Part shown: positions 1-5,339 of the stretch, in pieces | How the letters are laid out: each line of letters begins with the position of its first letter | Numbering within the stretch: position 1 is the first letter of the stretch | Source: Candidatus Omnitrophota bacterium | GTDB taxonomy: Bacteria > Omnitrophota > Gorgyraeia > Aquiviventales > Aquiviventaceae | NCBI GenBank assembly: GCA_023247155.1 | Contig: JAHFGZ010000046.1 | Location: 1 to 7,872, forward strand | Direction: 5' to 3' | DNA length: 7,872 nucleotides | The notes under the pieces: generated by a model | The model's database searches: none | The model's input: the letters and a program-made list of their open reading frames with translations, nothing else | What the model was told of the DNA's origin: nothing | Program-made: the position numbers and the translations under genes

Positions 1-1029
1 AGGCTGGCCCTTGAGGCCGGCGACATGCTGGTAGGCCAGGCGGGTGGCCTTGCGGCCGCGCGCGGTGCGCTTCAACAGGCCGGCGGAGAGCAGGTAGGGC
101 TCCACCACGTCCACGATGGTGTCGCGCTCCTCGTTCAGCGCCGCCGCCAGCGCCTCGACGCCCACCGGGCCGCCCCCGTAAAACTCGATGATCGTCTTGA
201 GCACCTTCCGGTCGAGCCCGTCGAGGCCGAAGGCGTCCACGCCCTGCGCGGAGAGCGCCGCCTGCGCCACCTCCGCGGAGATCTGGCCGCTCGTCTTCAC
301 CTGAGCGTAATCCCGCACGCGGCGCAGGAGCCGGTTGGCGACGCGGGGGGTGCCGCGCGAGCGCTCGGCGATGGTGCGGGCCGCCTCGGGCTCCACGATG
401 ATGCCGAGGATCCGCGCCGAGCGCTGGAGCACCTGGACGAGCTCGTCGGGCGTGTAGAACTCCAGGTGGTAGATCATGCCGAACCGGCTGCGCAGGGGGT
501 TGGAGAGCAGCCCGGAGCGGGTGGTCGCGCCGATGAGGGTGAAGCGCTTCAGGTGGAACTTGATCGTTTTGGCGTAGGGCCCCTTGTCGATGACGAAGTC
601 GATCTCGCAGCTCTCCATCGCCGGGTAGAGGAACTCCTCGACCACCTTCGAGAGCCGGTGGATCTCGTCGATGAAGAAGACGTCGCCCTGCTCGAGGTTC
701 GTGAGGATGCCGATGAGGTCGCCGGCGCGCGCGATGGCGGGGCCGCTCGTCGCGGTGATCTTGGCGCCCACCTCCTGGGCGACGATGTGGGCGACGCTGG
801 TCTTCCCCAGGCCCGGCGGCCCCGCCAGGAGCAGGTGCTCCAGCGCCTCGTCCCGCCGCTTGGCCGCCTGGATGGCCACCCGCAGGTTTTCCACCACCTG
901 GCGCTGCCCCACAAACTCCTCGAACCGCTTGGGGCGGAGGCTCAGGTTGAGGATCTGGTCGTCGTCGCTCTCCGTCGGCGCCGTGACCGGCAGCCTCTCC
1001 GCCGCGCCCTTCGGCTTCAAGCCCTTCAT
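1..1029 (-). CDS. ruvB: Holliday junction branch-migration ATPase RuvB, 3' end cut by window edge
   Basis: RuvB is the hexameric AAA+ motor that pumps DNA through the RuvA-bound Holliday junction. The reading frame is open for 343 codons from the ATG at 1029 to the left edge, with no stop, so only the last few residues are probably missing. Visible motifs are the N-terminal LRPKRFEEFVGQ, Walker A GPPGLGKT (residues 70-77), Walker B FFIDEIHRL (about 118-126), sensor 1 IGATTRSG (about 166-173), LRSRFG (about 179-184) and the sensor 2 segment TPRVANRLLRRVRDYA. The C-terminal winged helix is also present, with GVDAFGLDGLDRK and the closing RGRKATRLAYQH. The start codon overlaps the ruvA stop as ATGA, which implies translational coupling and matched synthesis. 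The N-terminal extension before LRP (about 30 residues, with an acidic ESDDD run) is slightly longer than in E. coli. The family call is very secure. Confidence 0.98.
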   Translation of the reverse strand, partial: MKGLKPKGAAERLPVTAPTESDDDQILNLSLRPKRFEEFVGQRQVVENLRVAIQAAKRRDEALEHLLLAGPPGLGKTSVAHIVAQEVGAKITATSGPAIARAGDLIGILTNLEQGDVFFIDEIHRLSKVVEEFLYPAMESCEIDFVIDKGPYAKTIKFHLKRFTLIGATTRSGLLSNPLRSRFGMIYHLEFYTPDELVQVLQRSARILGIIVEPEAARTIAERSRGTPRVANRLLRRVRDYAQVKTSGQISAEVAQAALSAQGVDAFGLDGLDRKVLKTIIEFYGGGPVGVEALAAALNEERDTIVDVVEPYLLSAGLLKRTARGRKATRLAYQHVAGLKGQP

Positions 1030-1664
1030 ACCGCAGCCACCCGCTGCTGCCGGTAGACCTCGTTCAGCAGCTCCTCGGACGACTTGATCTTCGGGTTGCG
1101 CTGGAGCGCTCCCCGGACCATCTCCTTGGCTTCGCTCTTCTTGTACTCGAGCTGCACGAGGACGGCGACCGCCTCGTCCTCGATGGCGTCCTGCCCGGCC
1201 TCCGGCGGACCCGGCAGCGTCTCCCGCACCTGGATCAGCGCGTACTTGCCGACCTTGCCCTGCAGCTTCGCGACGATCTCCTTCGCCCGCTGCTCCCCGA
1301 TGCCGGGCAGCGAGCGCAGGAGCGAAAGGTCCCCCTCGTCGATCGCCTGGGCGATGACCGCGATGGGCTGCGCCAGCGCCTTGAGCGCCGCACGGGGGCC
1401 GATGCCGGCCACTGAGATGAATCGCGTGAAGAACTCGCGCTCGATCTCGTTGAAGAAGCCGATCAGCACCGGGATGCCCCGGCCCACCTCGAGCTGCTGG
1501 TAATGGAACGTGACGAGCTCGATCTCTCCCGAAGGGCCCAGCCGCTCCGGCAGGAGGCGCAGAAGCGAGGCGGGCATGAGGACGTCGTAGCTGATGCCGT
1601 TCACCTCCAGCATGAGCTGCAGCTCGCCAAGCTCCCGCACGACGCCCCGCAGACGGGAGATCAT
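1026..1664 (-). CDS. ruvA: Holliday junction-binding protein RuvA, divergent
   Basis: RuvA binds the four-way junction as a tetramer and loads RuvB. The 212-residue product is close to the usual length of about 200. It begins MISRLRGVV, the start of the OB-fold domain (residues 1 to about 65). Two helix-hairpin-helix motifs follow: SVAGIGPRAALKAL (84-97) and SLPGIGEQRAKEIVAKL (118-134). The C-terminal RuvB-interacting domain occupies about 163-212 (DEAVAVLVQLEYKKSEAKEM). I chose the ATG at 1664 because it gives the family N-terminus and has AGGTGG just upstream; a longer frame exists but overlaps ruvC and adds unrelated residues. The acidic-pin loop, REDA in E. coli, reads QQLEVGRGIP here (56-65) and is longer, so the strand-separating pin is not canonical. 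The gene lies 43 nt after ruvC and its TGA overlaps the ruvB ATG. Confidence 0.95.
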   Translation of the reverse strand: MISRLRGVVRELGELQLMLEVNGISYDVLMPASLLRLLPERLGPSGEIELVTFHYQQLEVGRGIPVLIGFFNEIEREFFTRFISVAGIGPRAALKALAQPIAVIAQAIDEGDLSLLRSLPGIGEQRAKEIVAKLQGKVGKYALIQVRETLPGPPEAGQDAIEDEAVAVLVQLEYKKSEAKEMVRGALQRNPKIKSSEELLNEVYRQQRVAAV

Positions 1665-1666
1665 CC

Positions 1667-1703
1667 CGCCACCTGCCGATGGCCGGACCTGCTGCAGGTG
1701 GCG
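1667..1703 (-). promoter_or_regulatory. Hairpin sequestering the ruvA Shine-Dalgarno sequence
   Basis: The ruvC-ruvA gap holds a perfect 10-bp inverted repeat: CGCCACCTGC at 1667-1676 and its complement GCAGGTGGCG at 1694-1703, with a 17-nt loop. In the minus-strand mRNA the second arm contains AGGTGG, the only plausible ruvA ribosome-binding site, 4-5 nt before the ATG at 1664. If it folds, the stem would hide the site. There is no U-tract, so it is not a typical terminator. The ruvC stop at 1708 lies just before the stem, so ribosomes finishing ruvC could open it. The repeat is directly visible; its regulatory role is inferred. Confidence 0.55.
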
Positions 1704-1707
1704 CGGA

Positions 1708-2214
1708 TCATCCCACCATCTCCGCCGGCAGGTTGCGGCGCTGGCGCTCGATGCGGGCATGGACGACGGCCAGCGCGAGCGCGTCGGTCGCATCGGCGGA
1801 CCACGACGCATCCGTGCCATCGAGCCACTGGCCGAGCATGCGGGCGACCTGCCCCTTGGACGCCGCGCCGTTGCCGGTCAGCGACTTCTTCACCTGGGTC
1901 GGCGGGTATTCAGCCAGCGGCAGGCGGTGCTCTTCGGCGGCGAGGCAGGCGACGCCCCGCGCGTGCGCCATGAGCGCGGCGGTCGTCACGTGGGCGTGAT
2001 GGGTGAAGAGCTGCTCGAGCACCACCGTCTCGGCCTGGTAGCGGCTGATGAGCCGGGAGAGCGCCTCGTGAATGAACGCCAGCCGCTCGGGGAGCGCAGG
2101 CGTACGGGGCGGGCGGATGTCCCCTGCCGTGAGGACGTGGAGCCGCGGCGAGCGGGTCTCGATGATGCCGTAGCCTGTCGCGTTCAGGCCCGGATCCACG
2201 CCGAGGATGACCAT
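1708..2214 (-). CDS. ruvC: Holliday junction resolvase RuvC
   Basis: RuvC is the dimeric, RNase H-fold endonuclease that cuts Holliday junctions symmetrically. The product has 168 residues, the usual length. The four catalytic acidic residues of the family can be placed: D7 in MVILGVDPGLNATGYG, E67 in VVLEQLF, and D141 and D144 in SADATDALALAVVH. The stretch EYPPTQVKKSLTGNGAASKGQV (about 102-123) is the typical DNA-binding region with its conserved TGNG and K residues. The gene starts only 4 nt after the yebC stop (TAG, GGGC, ATG), so its ribosome-binding site lies in the end of yebC and the two are probably translated together. It ends 43 nt before ruvA. Nothing suggests loss of function. 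Confidence 0.97.
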   Translation of the reverse strand: MVILGVDPGLNATGYGIIETRSPRLHVLTAGDIRPPRTPALPERLAFIHEALSRLISRYQAETVVLEQLFTHHAHVTTAALMAHARGVACLAAEEHRLPLAEYPPTQVKKSLTGNGAASKGQVARMLGQWLDGTDASWSADATDALALAVVHARIERQRRNLPAEMVG

Positions 2215-2218
2215 GCCC

Positions 2219-2977
2219 CTATGAGGCCTGTGCGTGCGCCGTCAGCAACGCGTCGGGGATGTCGAAATTCGCGCAGACGTGCTGGCTGTCCTCCTGGTCC
2301 TCTAGCGCGTCGAGCAGCGTGAGGAGCGCCTTGGCCTTCGCCGGGTCGTCCACCCGCATCGTCGAAGAGGGGACCATCGCGAGGTCCGCCGACTCCCACG
2401 AGAGCCCGGCCTTCTGCAGCGCTTGCTTGACCGATTCAAAGGCGCCCGACGAGGTGAACACGGTGGCCTGGTCCGCTTCCATCTTGAAGTCGTCCGCGCC
2501 GGCCTCCAGCGCGAGCTCCATCAGCTGCTCCTCCGCCCGCCCCTGCGGGTTGAGCGTGATGACGCCTTTCTTCTGGAACAGCCAGGAGACGCTGCCCGCC
2601 CCCGCCACGTTGCCCTCATGCCGGGTGAACAAGCTGCGGATGGCGGCGCTGGTGCGGTTCTTGTTGTCCGTCAACAGCTCCACCAGGATCGCCACCCCGC
2701 CCGGGCCATAGCCCTCCATCACCATCTCCTCGTAGGCCACGCCGGGCAGGTCGCCCGTTCCGCGCTTGATCGCTTTTTCGAGGGTGTCCTTGGGGAGGTT
2801 GGCCTCGCGGGCCTTCTGAACGGCCAGCCGCAGCCGCGGGTTGGCGTCCGCGTCTCCTCCGCCCAGACGCGCCGCGGCGGTGAGTTCACGGATGACCTTC
2901 GAGAAGAGCTTGCCACGCTGCGCGTCAACGATGGCCTTCTTATGCTTGATGCCCGCCCATTTGGAATGTCCAGCCAT
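2219..2977 (-). CDS. yebC: YebC/PmpR family protein (TACO1-like)
   Basis: The 252-residue product opens with MAGHSKWAGIKHKKAIVDAQRGKLFSK, the hallmark of the YebC/PmpR/TACO1 family, and is full length (usually 240-250). Other family marks are NLPKDTLEKAIKRGTG (about 60-75), the YGPGGVAILVE segment, the conserved TDNKNRTSAAIRSLF, and a C-terminal region ending in ALEDQEDSQHVCANFDIPD. Members have been described as DNA-binding regulators and, more recently, as factors that help ribosomes through difficult sequences such as proline runs; which applies here cannot be read from the sequence. The gene is first in the yebC-ruvCAB operon, a common arrangement in bacteria. No clear Shine-Dalgarno sequence precedes the ATG, and the promoter lies so close that the mRNA may be nearly leaderless. 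Confidence 0.97.
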   Translation of the reverse strand: MAGHSKWAGIKHKKAIVDAQRGKLFSKVIRELTAAARLGGGDADANPRLRLAVQKAREANLPKDTLEKAIKRGTGDLPGVAYEEMVMEGYGPGGVAILVELLTDNKNRTSAAIRSLFTRHEGNVAGAGSVSWLFQKKGVITLNPQGRAEEQLMELALEAGADDFKMEADQATVFTSSGAFESVKQALQKAGLSWESADLAMVPSSTMRVDDPAKAKALLTLLDALEDQEDSQHVCANFDIPDALLTAHAQAS

Positions 2978-2991
2978 CGAGGATTTGGGTT

Positions 2992-3021
2992 AGTATAACA
3001 CCGCCTCCCAGTTGAATTCAA
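2992..3021 (-). promoter_or_regulatory. Candidate sigma-70 promoter for yebC-ruvCAB
   Basis: On the minus strand TTGAAT (3021-3016) and TATACT (2997-2992) are separated by 18 nt, a good sigma-70-type match. The predicted transcription start lies near 2985, leaving only about 8 nt before the yebC ATG at 2977. The -35 box overlaps the last codons and stop of the upstream radical SAM gene and sits inside the 12-bp perfect palindrome GTTGAATTCAAC (3011-3022). The motifs are seen directly; promoter activity is inferred. Confidence 0.6.
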
Positions 3022-3986
3022 CCGCTGTCCCGGTCAAACCCCAACCGGCGGGTCCAGAGCCGCCAGAGCTGCTCGATGGAGTCCCAGTACGCGCCCTCGC
3101 CGTGATGGCGGTGGCCGAACCGGCTGTCGTAGAGCTGCCCGGCGCGCGATTCCCGGATGCGGTGCTCGACCTTGGCGGCGCGCAACGGCAGCTGCTCCCA
3201 AAGGCGCCGGAAGAACACCGCCTTCACGCTGCCGGGCAGGCGCAGCAGCGTGTGGAAGGCGAACTGCGCGCCGCGGCGCTTGGCCTCCTGCAGCAGGCCG
3301 GGGATCGCCTCGTCGTTCAGTCCCGGGATGACCGGCGCGACCCCGATGCCGACCGGGACCCCGGCCTTCGCCAGGAGCTCCATCGTCTCAAAGCGCCGGC
3401 GGATCGTCGGCGCGCCGGGCTCCATCGCGCGCGCCACGTCCTCGTCGAGGAACGGGATGCTCAGCGCGACACTCGCCTGCGCCTGGCGGGCGAGGGCCGC
3501 CAGCAGCGCCGCGTCCCGCCGGATCAGCAGCGACTTGGTGATCAGCGCGGCCGGGTTCCGAAAGGCGAGGCACGCCTCGAGGCACCCGCGCGTCAGCTTC
3601 CAGGCCGCCTCGAGCGGCTGGTAGCAATCGGTCACGCCCGAGAAGACAACGAGCTCCCCCTTCCACGACGGGCGGCGGAAGGCCTGCTCGAGCAGCTGGG
3701 GCGCGCGAGGCTTCACGAAAATTTTTCGCTCAAAGTCCGTCCCTGCCCCCAAGCCGAAATATTCATGCGTCGGCCGAGCAAAACAATAACCACATGCATG
3801 AAAACAGCCTCGATAGGGATTGACGCTCCAGCGGAATCCGATGTCAGGGCTGTCGTTGCGCGAGAGGATGGATTTCGACCGATCCTCGTACACCTCAAGC
3901 TCGGCCGGCGGAGGCTCGCCGAGCAGTTCCCGGTGTTCGGTCAGGTAGGGATTGGGCGGGTTCCAGATCCGTTTTGGCTCAGGCAT
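3018..3986 (-). CDS. Radical SAM protein, PA0069 / SplB-like family
   Basis: This 322-residue protein carries a radical SAM cluster motif of the form CxxxCxxC: C61, C65 and C68 in NPYRGCFHACGYCFARPTHEY. These cysteines would hold a 4Fe-4S cluster that cleaves S-adenosylmethionine. The RGC..AC.YC.AR.THEY context, followed by FERKIFVK, VVFSGVTDCYQPLE, LVTKS-like ALITKSLLIRRD and the late IPGLNDEAIP, matches the PA0069/Rv2578c-type radical SAM family, related to spore photoproduct lyase but with no established substrate. The ATG at 3986 is preferred because AGGTGA lies 5 nt upstream; an in-frame GTG at 3995 would begin almost at the predicted transcription start. About 120 bp around the cysteine motif are much poorer in GC than the rest of the gene. 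It has its own promoter and ends 40 nt before yebC. The family is secure; the reaction is unknown. Confidence 0.92.
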   Translation of the reverse strand: MPEPKRIWNPPNPYLTEHRELLGEPPPAELEVYEDRSKSILSRNDSPDIGFRWSVNPYRGCFHACGYCFARPTHEYFGLGAGTDFERKIFVKPRAPQLLEQAFRRPSWKGELVVFSGVTDCYQPLEAAWKLTRGCLEACLAFRNPAALITKSLLIRRDAALLAALARQAQASVALSIPFLDEDVARAMEPGAPTIRRRFETMELLAKAGVPVGIGVAPVIPGLNDEAIPGLLQEAKRRGAQFAFHTLLRLPGSVKAVFFRRLWEQLPLRAAKVEHRIRESRAGQLYDSRFGHRHHGEGAYWDSIEQLWRLWTRRLGFDRDSG

Positions 3987-3991
3987 CCAAC

Positions 3992-3997
3992 TCACCT
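3992..3997 (-). promoter_or_regulatory. Ribosome-binding site AGGTGA deciding the radical SAM start
   Basis: AGGTGA lies 5 nt before the ATG at 3986 and about 1-2 nt inside the mRNA predicted from the TATAAT promoter. It overlaps the alternative GTG at 3995, which argues that the ATG is the main start. This depends on the promoter call being right. Confidence 0.55.
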
Positions 3998-4004
3998 GAG
4001 CCTT

Positions 4005-4032
4005 ATTATACTAGACGTTTGTCTGTATACAA
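4005..4032 (-). promoter_or_regulatory. Promoter of the radical SAM gene with operator-like palindrome
   Basis: The minus strand carries a perfect -10 box TATAAT (4010-4005) and a -35 box TTGTAT (4032-4027) with 16 nt between them. The predicted start is near 3998. On the plus strand positions 4007-4029 read TATAC-T-AGAC, GTTT, GTCT-GTATA, a near palindrome with one extra base in the left arm. It covers the spacer and parts of both boxes, where a dimeric repressor such as a TetR-family protein would block RNA polymerase. No regulator gene is present in the window, so the operator is an inference. Confidence 0.65.
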
Positions 4033-4041
4033 GTGGAGATT

Positions 4042-4449
4042 TCACCCCAGGCGAGAGAACTCCTGTTCAGGCTCCCCGAGCAGCAGGGCGATGGTCTTCA
4101 GCAGCTCGGGGACGTCGAACGGCTTCGTCAGGTAGGCATCCGCGCCGTGCGCGAAGCCGCGGAGCTGGTCCGAGGGAGCGGCATGTCCCGTCAGGACGAG
4201 GATCGGCATGGTCCACGGCTCCAGGAACTGGCGCAGCTTCCGGCACACGTCGTAGCCGCTCATGTCCGGCAGGCCCAGGTCCAGGATGACCAGGTCCGGC
4301 TGCACGTCGGATGCGCAGGCCAGCGCCCTCGAGCCGCTCGCCTCCGCGCGGACCTCGTAGCCTGCGGATTCCAGGAGCGTGGTCAGCACCCTGACCAGCG
4401 CGGTGTCATCCTCCACGAGCAGAATCTTCCGTCGCGGCGACCCTGCCAT
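4042..4449 (-). CDS. Stand-alone receiver-domain response regulator
   Basis: The 135-residue protein is a single CheY-like receiver domain with no output domain. The key residues are all present: acidic pair D14-D15 in ILLVEDD, phospho-acceptor D57 in LVILDLGLPDMSGYDV, T87 in ILVLTGH, switch aromatic Y106 and K109 in AYLTKPF. It should be phosphorylated by a histidine kinase and act by protein-protein contact, as CheY and Spo0F do. No kinase gene lies in the window, so the partner is unknown. I chose the ATG at 4449 because GGGAGG lies 5-6 nt upstream and the receiver fold begins right after MAGSPRRK; a longer TTG-initiated frame adds 18 unrelated residues. A promoter and hairpin-rich leader precede it, so it is probably transcribed separately from the upstream operon. 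The stop lies 9 nt before the -35 box of the radical SAM gene. Confidence 0.93.
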   Translation of the reverse strand: MAGSPRRKILLVEDDTALVRVLTTLLESAGYEVRAEASGSRALACASDVQPDLVILDLGLPDMSGYDVCRKLRQFLEPWTMPILVLTGHAAPSDQLRGFAHGADAYLTKPFDVPELLKTIALLLGEPEQEFSRLG

Positions 4450-4484
4450 CGCATCCTCCCGTTCTTCCTGAGGGCCTGCACGAT

Positions 4485-4533
4485 GGGCGCGCCGCGCCAG
4501 CAAACAAGGCGCGCCCCCCGAAGCGGAGGGCGC
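4485..4533 (-). promoter_or_regulatory. Alternating GC-rich hairpins in the response-regulator leader
   Basis: Three complementary segments can pair in two exclusive ways in the minus-strand RNA. Hairpin 1 pairs GCGCCC (4533-4528) with GGGCGC (4516-4511), extended inward by a G-U and three more pairs to a 3-nt loop, and is followed by GCCTTGTTTG, a weak U-rich run. Hairpin 2 pairs GGGCGCGCC (4516-4508) with GGCGCGCCC (4493-4485), 9 bp with a 14-nt loop. Both need 4516-4511. This is the layout of an attenuator. Hairpin 1 could also serve as a terminator for the upstream operon. The pairings are seen; the switching is inferred. Confidence 0.45.
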
Positions 4534-4541
4534 TTACCTTG

Positions 4542-4571
4542 ACTATGGCTGATGGAGGCCCCGCGTGTCAA
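4542..4571 (-). promoter_or_regulatory. Candidate promoter of the response regulator
   Basis: A perfect -35 box TTGACA (4571-4566) is followed after 18 nt by CATAGT (4547-4542), which matches the -10 consensus at four of six bases. The start would be near 4535, giving a leader of about 86 nt before the ATG at 4449. The sequence CCTTGAC (4537-4543) and its inverse GTCAAGG (4567-4573) flank the element and may be a regulator site or chance. Confidence 0.5.
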
Positions 4572-4582
4572 GGGCGGGCGGC

Positions 4583-5002
4583 TTACATCACCGCCAAGAG
4601 GCCGCCCATGACGAGCAGGCCCGCCAGGTGGCCGCCGCTGTTGATCAGGTACAGCGCGAGCGGGCGCCCCTCAAAAAGGTATGCGCCCACGCTGGTGGTC
4701 GCGACGAAGCCGAGCCACACCCAGAAGCCGACATGCGCCCCGTCGAGCAGCGTCGAGGCCCCCATGTACTCCACGCCGTGCGCCAGGAAGTAGGCCAGCA
4801 CCACCGAGGCGAGAAAGGTCCCTCCGTACGCCCTCGACAGCCCCTGCTGCTTGCGGCGCGCCAGCTCCTTCTGGCTCCATCCCATCGCGGCGAGCCACCG
4901 CTTCCCGAACAGGCGCGGGGAGTACCAGACCGCCCCGACCGCCATGTTCGCCGCCGCGGCCATCAGCACCGCCGCGAGGCTGATCTCGATCTTCGACGCC
5001 AT
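4583..5002 (-). CDS. DUF1761 family membrane protein
   Basis: The 139-residue product is a small integral membrane protein of the DUF1761 type, recognised by the early GAVWYSPRLFGKRWLAAMGW (residues 23-42) after a first hydrophobic helix. I see four hydrophobic segments: about 7-27, 61-79, 88-107 and 116-138. A charged cytoplasmic or periplasmic loop (SQKELARRKQQGLSRAY, 43-59) lies between helices 1 and 2. No biochemical function is known for the family. The start is strongly supported by GGAGGTGA ending 3 nt before the ATG. It follows the zinc-ribbon gene by 24 nt and is the last gene of the putative operon; the response regulator starts after a separate promoter. The family call rests on remembered motif similarity. 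Confidence 0.82.
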   Translation of the reverse strand: MASKIEISLAAVLMAAAANMAVGAVWYSPRLFGKRWLAAMGWSQKELARRKQQGLSRAYGGTFLASVVLAYFLAHGVEYMGASTLLDGAHVGFWVWLGFVATTSVGAYLFEGRPLALYLINSGGHLAGLLVMGGLLAVM

Positions 5003-5026
5003 CCCTCACCTCCGGCTGCGCTTCCA

Positions 5027-5182
5027 CTACCCCTTCCCCGTATCGACGAGGAACTGCTCCTGGTCGATGTCCGAGCGCTTCCCGCAGTCAAGGCACTGGA
5101 TCGTCACCAGCTCCCGCGTGGCGTCCGACGACACGATGGTCACGCGGGATGAAAAACAGTGCGGACATTTCAGCTGGGTCAT
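5027..5182 (-). CDS. Small zinc-ribbon protein (51 aa)
   Basis: This 51-residue protein has two CxxC knuckles, C6-P-H-C9 and C30-L-D-C33, spaced 20 residues apart, the pattern of a zinc ribbon. Between them lies a hydrophobic, beta-rich segment (RVTIVSSDATRELVTIQ). The tail is acidic then GKG. Similar short ribbons act as nucleic-acid or protein adaptors, but I do not recognise a named family and give no function. I chose the ATG at 5182, which has AGGAGG 6 nt upstream; a longer frame from 5248 only adds residues that overlap the preceding gene. The start overlaps the stop of the upstream small membrane protein (ATGA), so the two are probably coupled in translation. That link to a membrane peptide is the main clue to its context. 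Confidence 0.85.
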   Translation of the reverse strand: MTQLKCPHCFSSRVTIVSSDATRELVTIQCLDCGKRSDIDQEQFLVDTGKG

Positions 5183-5313
5183 CGCCCGCCTCCTGTTGAC
5201 GGAGGCGACTTCGGCGGGAGAGGCGACTGGAAATCCCCGGCCGCCCATCCGATGAGCAGGAGTCCCGCGATAAGCGCGCCCGCCGCAATCAGGATGCTGA
5301 AGACCTCGTCCAT
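5179..5313 (-). CDS. Small single-helix membrane protein (44 aa), unrecognised
   Basis: A 44-codon frame from the ATG at 5313 to the TGA at 5179 encodes MDEVFSILIAAGALIAGLLL followed by IGWAAGDF and a proline-, serine- and glycine-rich tail (QSPLPPKSPPSTGGGR). Residues 5-25 form one strong transmembrane helix with an alanine/glycine face; the short acidic N-terminus and the basic end suggest N-out, C-in, though this is weak. Support for it being real: AAGGAGGG stands 10 nt upstream, the frame fills the gap between two genes, and its stop overlaps the zinc-ribbon start as ATGA. It begins 26 nt after the coiled-coil gene. I know no homologue. It is short enough for automatic annotation to miss it. 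Confidence 0.72.
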   Translation of the reverse strand: MDEVFSILIAAGALIAGLLLIGWAAGDFQSPLPPKSPPSTGGGR

Positions 5314-5339
5314 GCCTCGCTCACCCTCCTTCACGTCCG

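Noticed and set aside
25..1056. Long plus-strand open frame of 343 codons
   Set aside because: It lies opposite ruvB, whose protein matches the family from end to end. The plus-strand product is a low-complexity Arg/Ala/Leu/Asp mixture typical of antisense frames in GC-rich DNA.
1026..1820. Longer 264-residue version of RuvA
   Set aside because: The added residues overlap ruvC and look like a shifted frame of it; MISRLRG is the family N-terminus.
3012..4289. Plus-strand open frame of 425 codons across the radical SAM and response-regulator genes
   Set aside because: It runs antisense to two well-recognised genes and through their intergenic promoter, and its product shows no domain.
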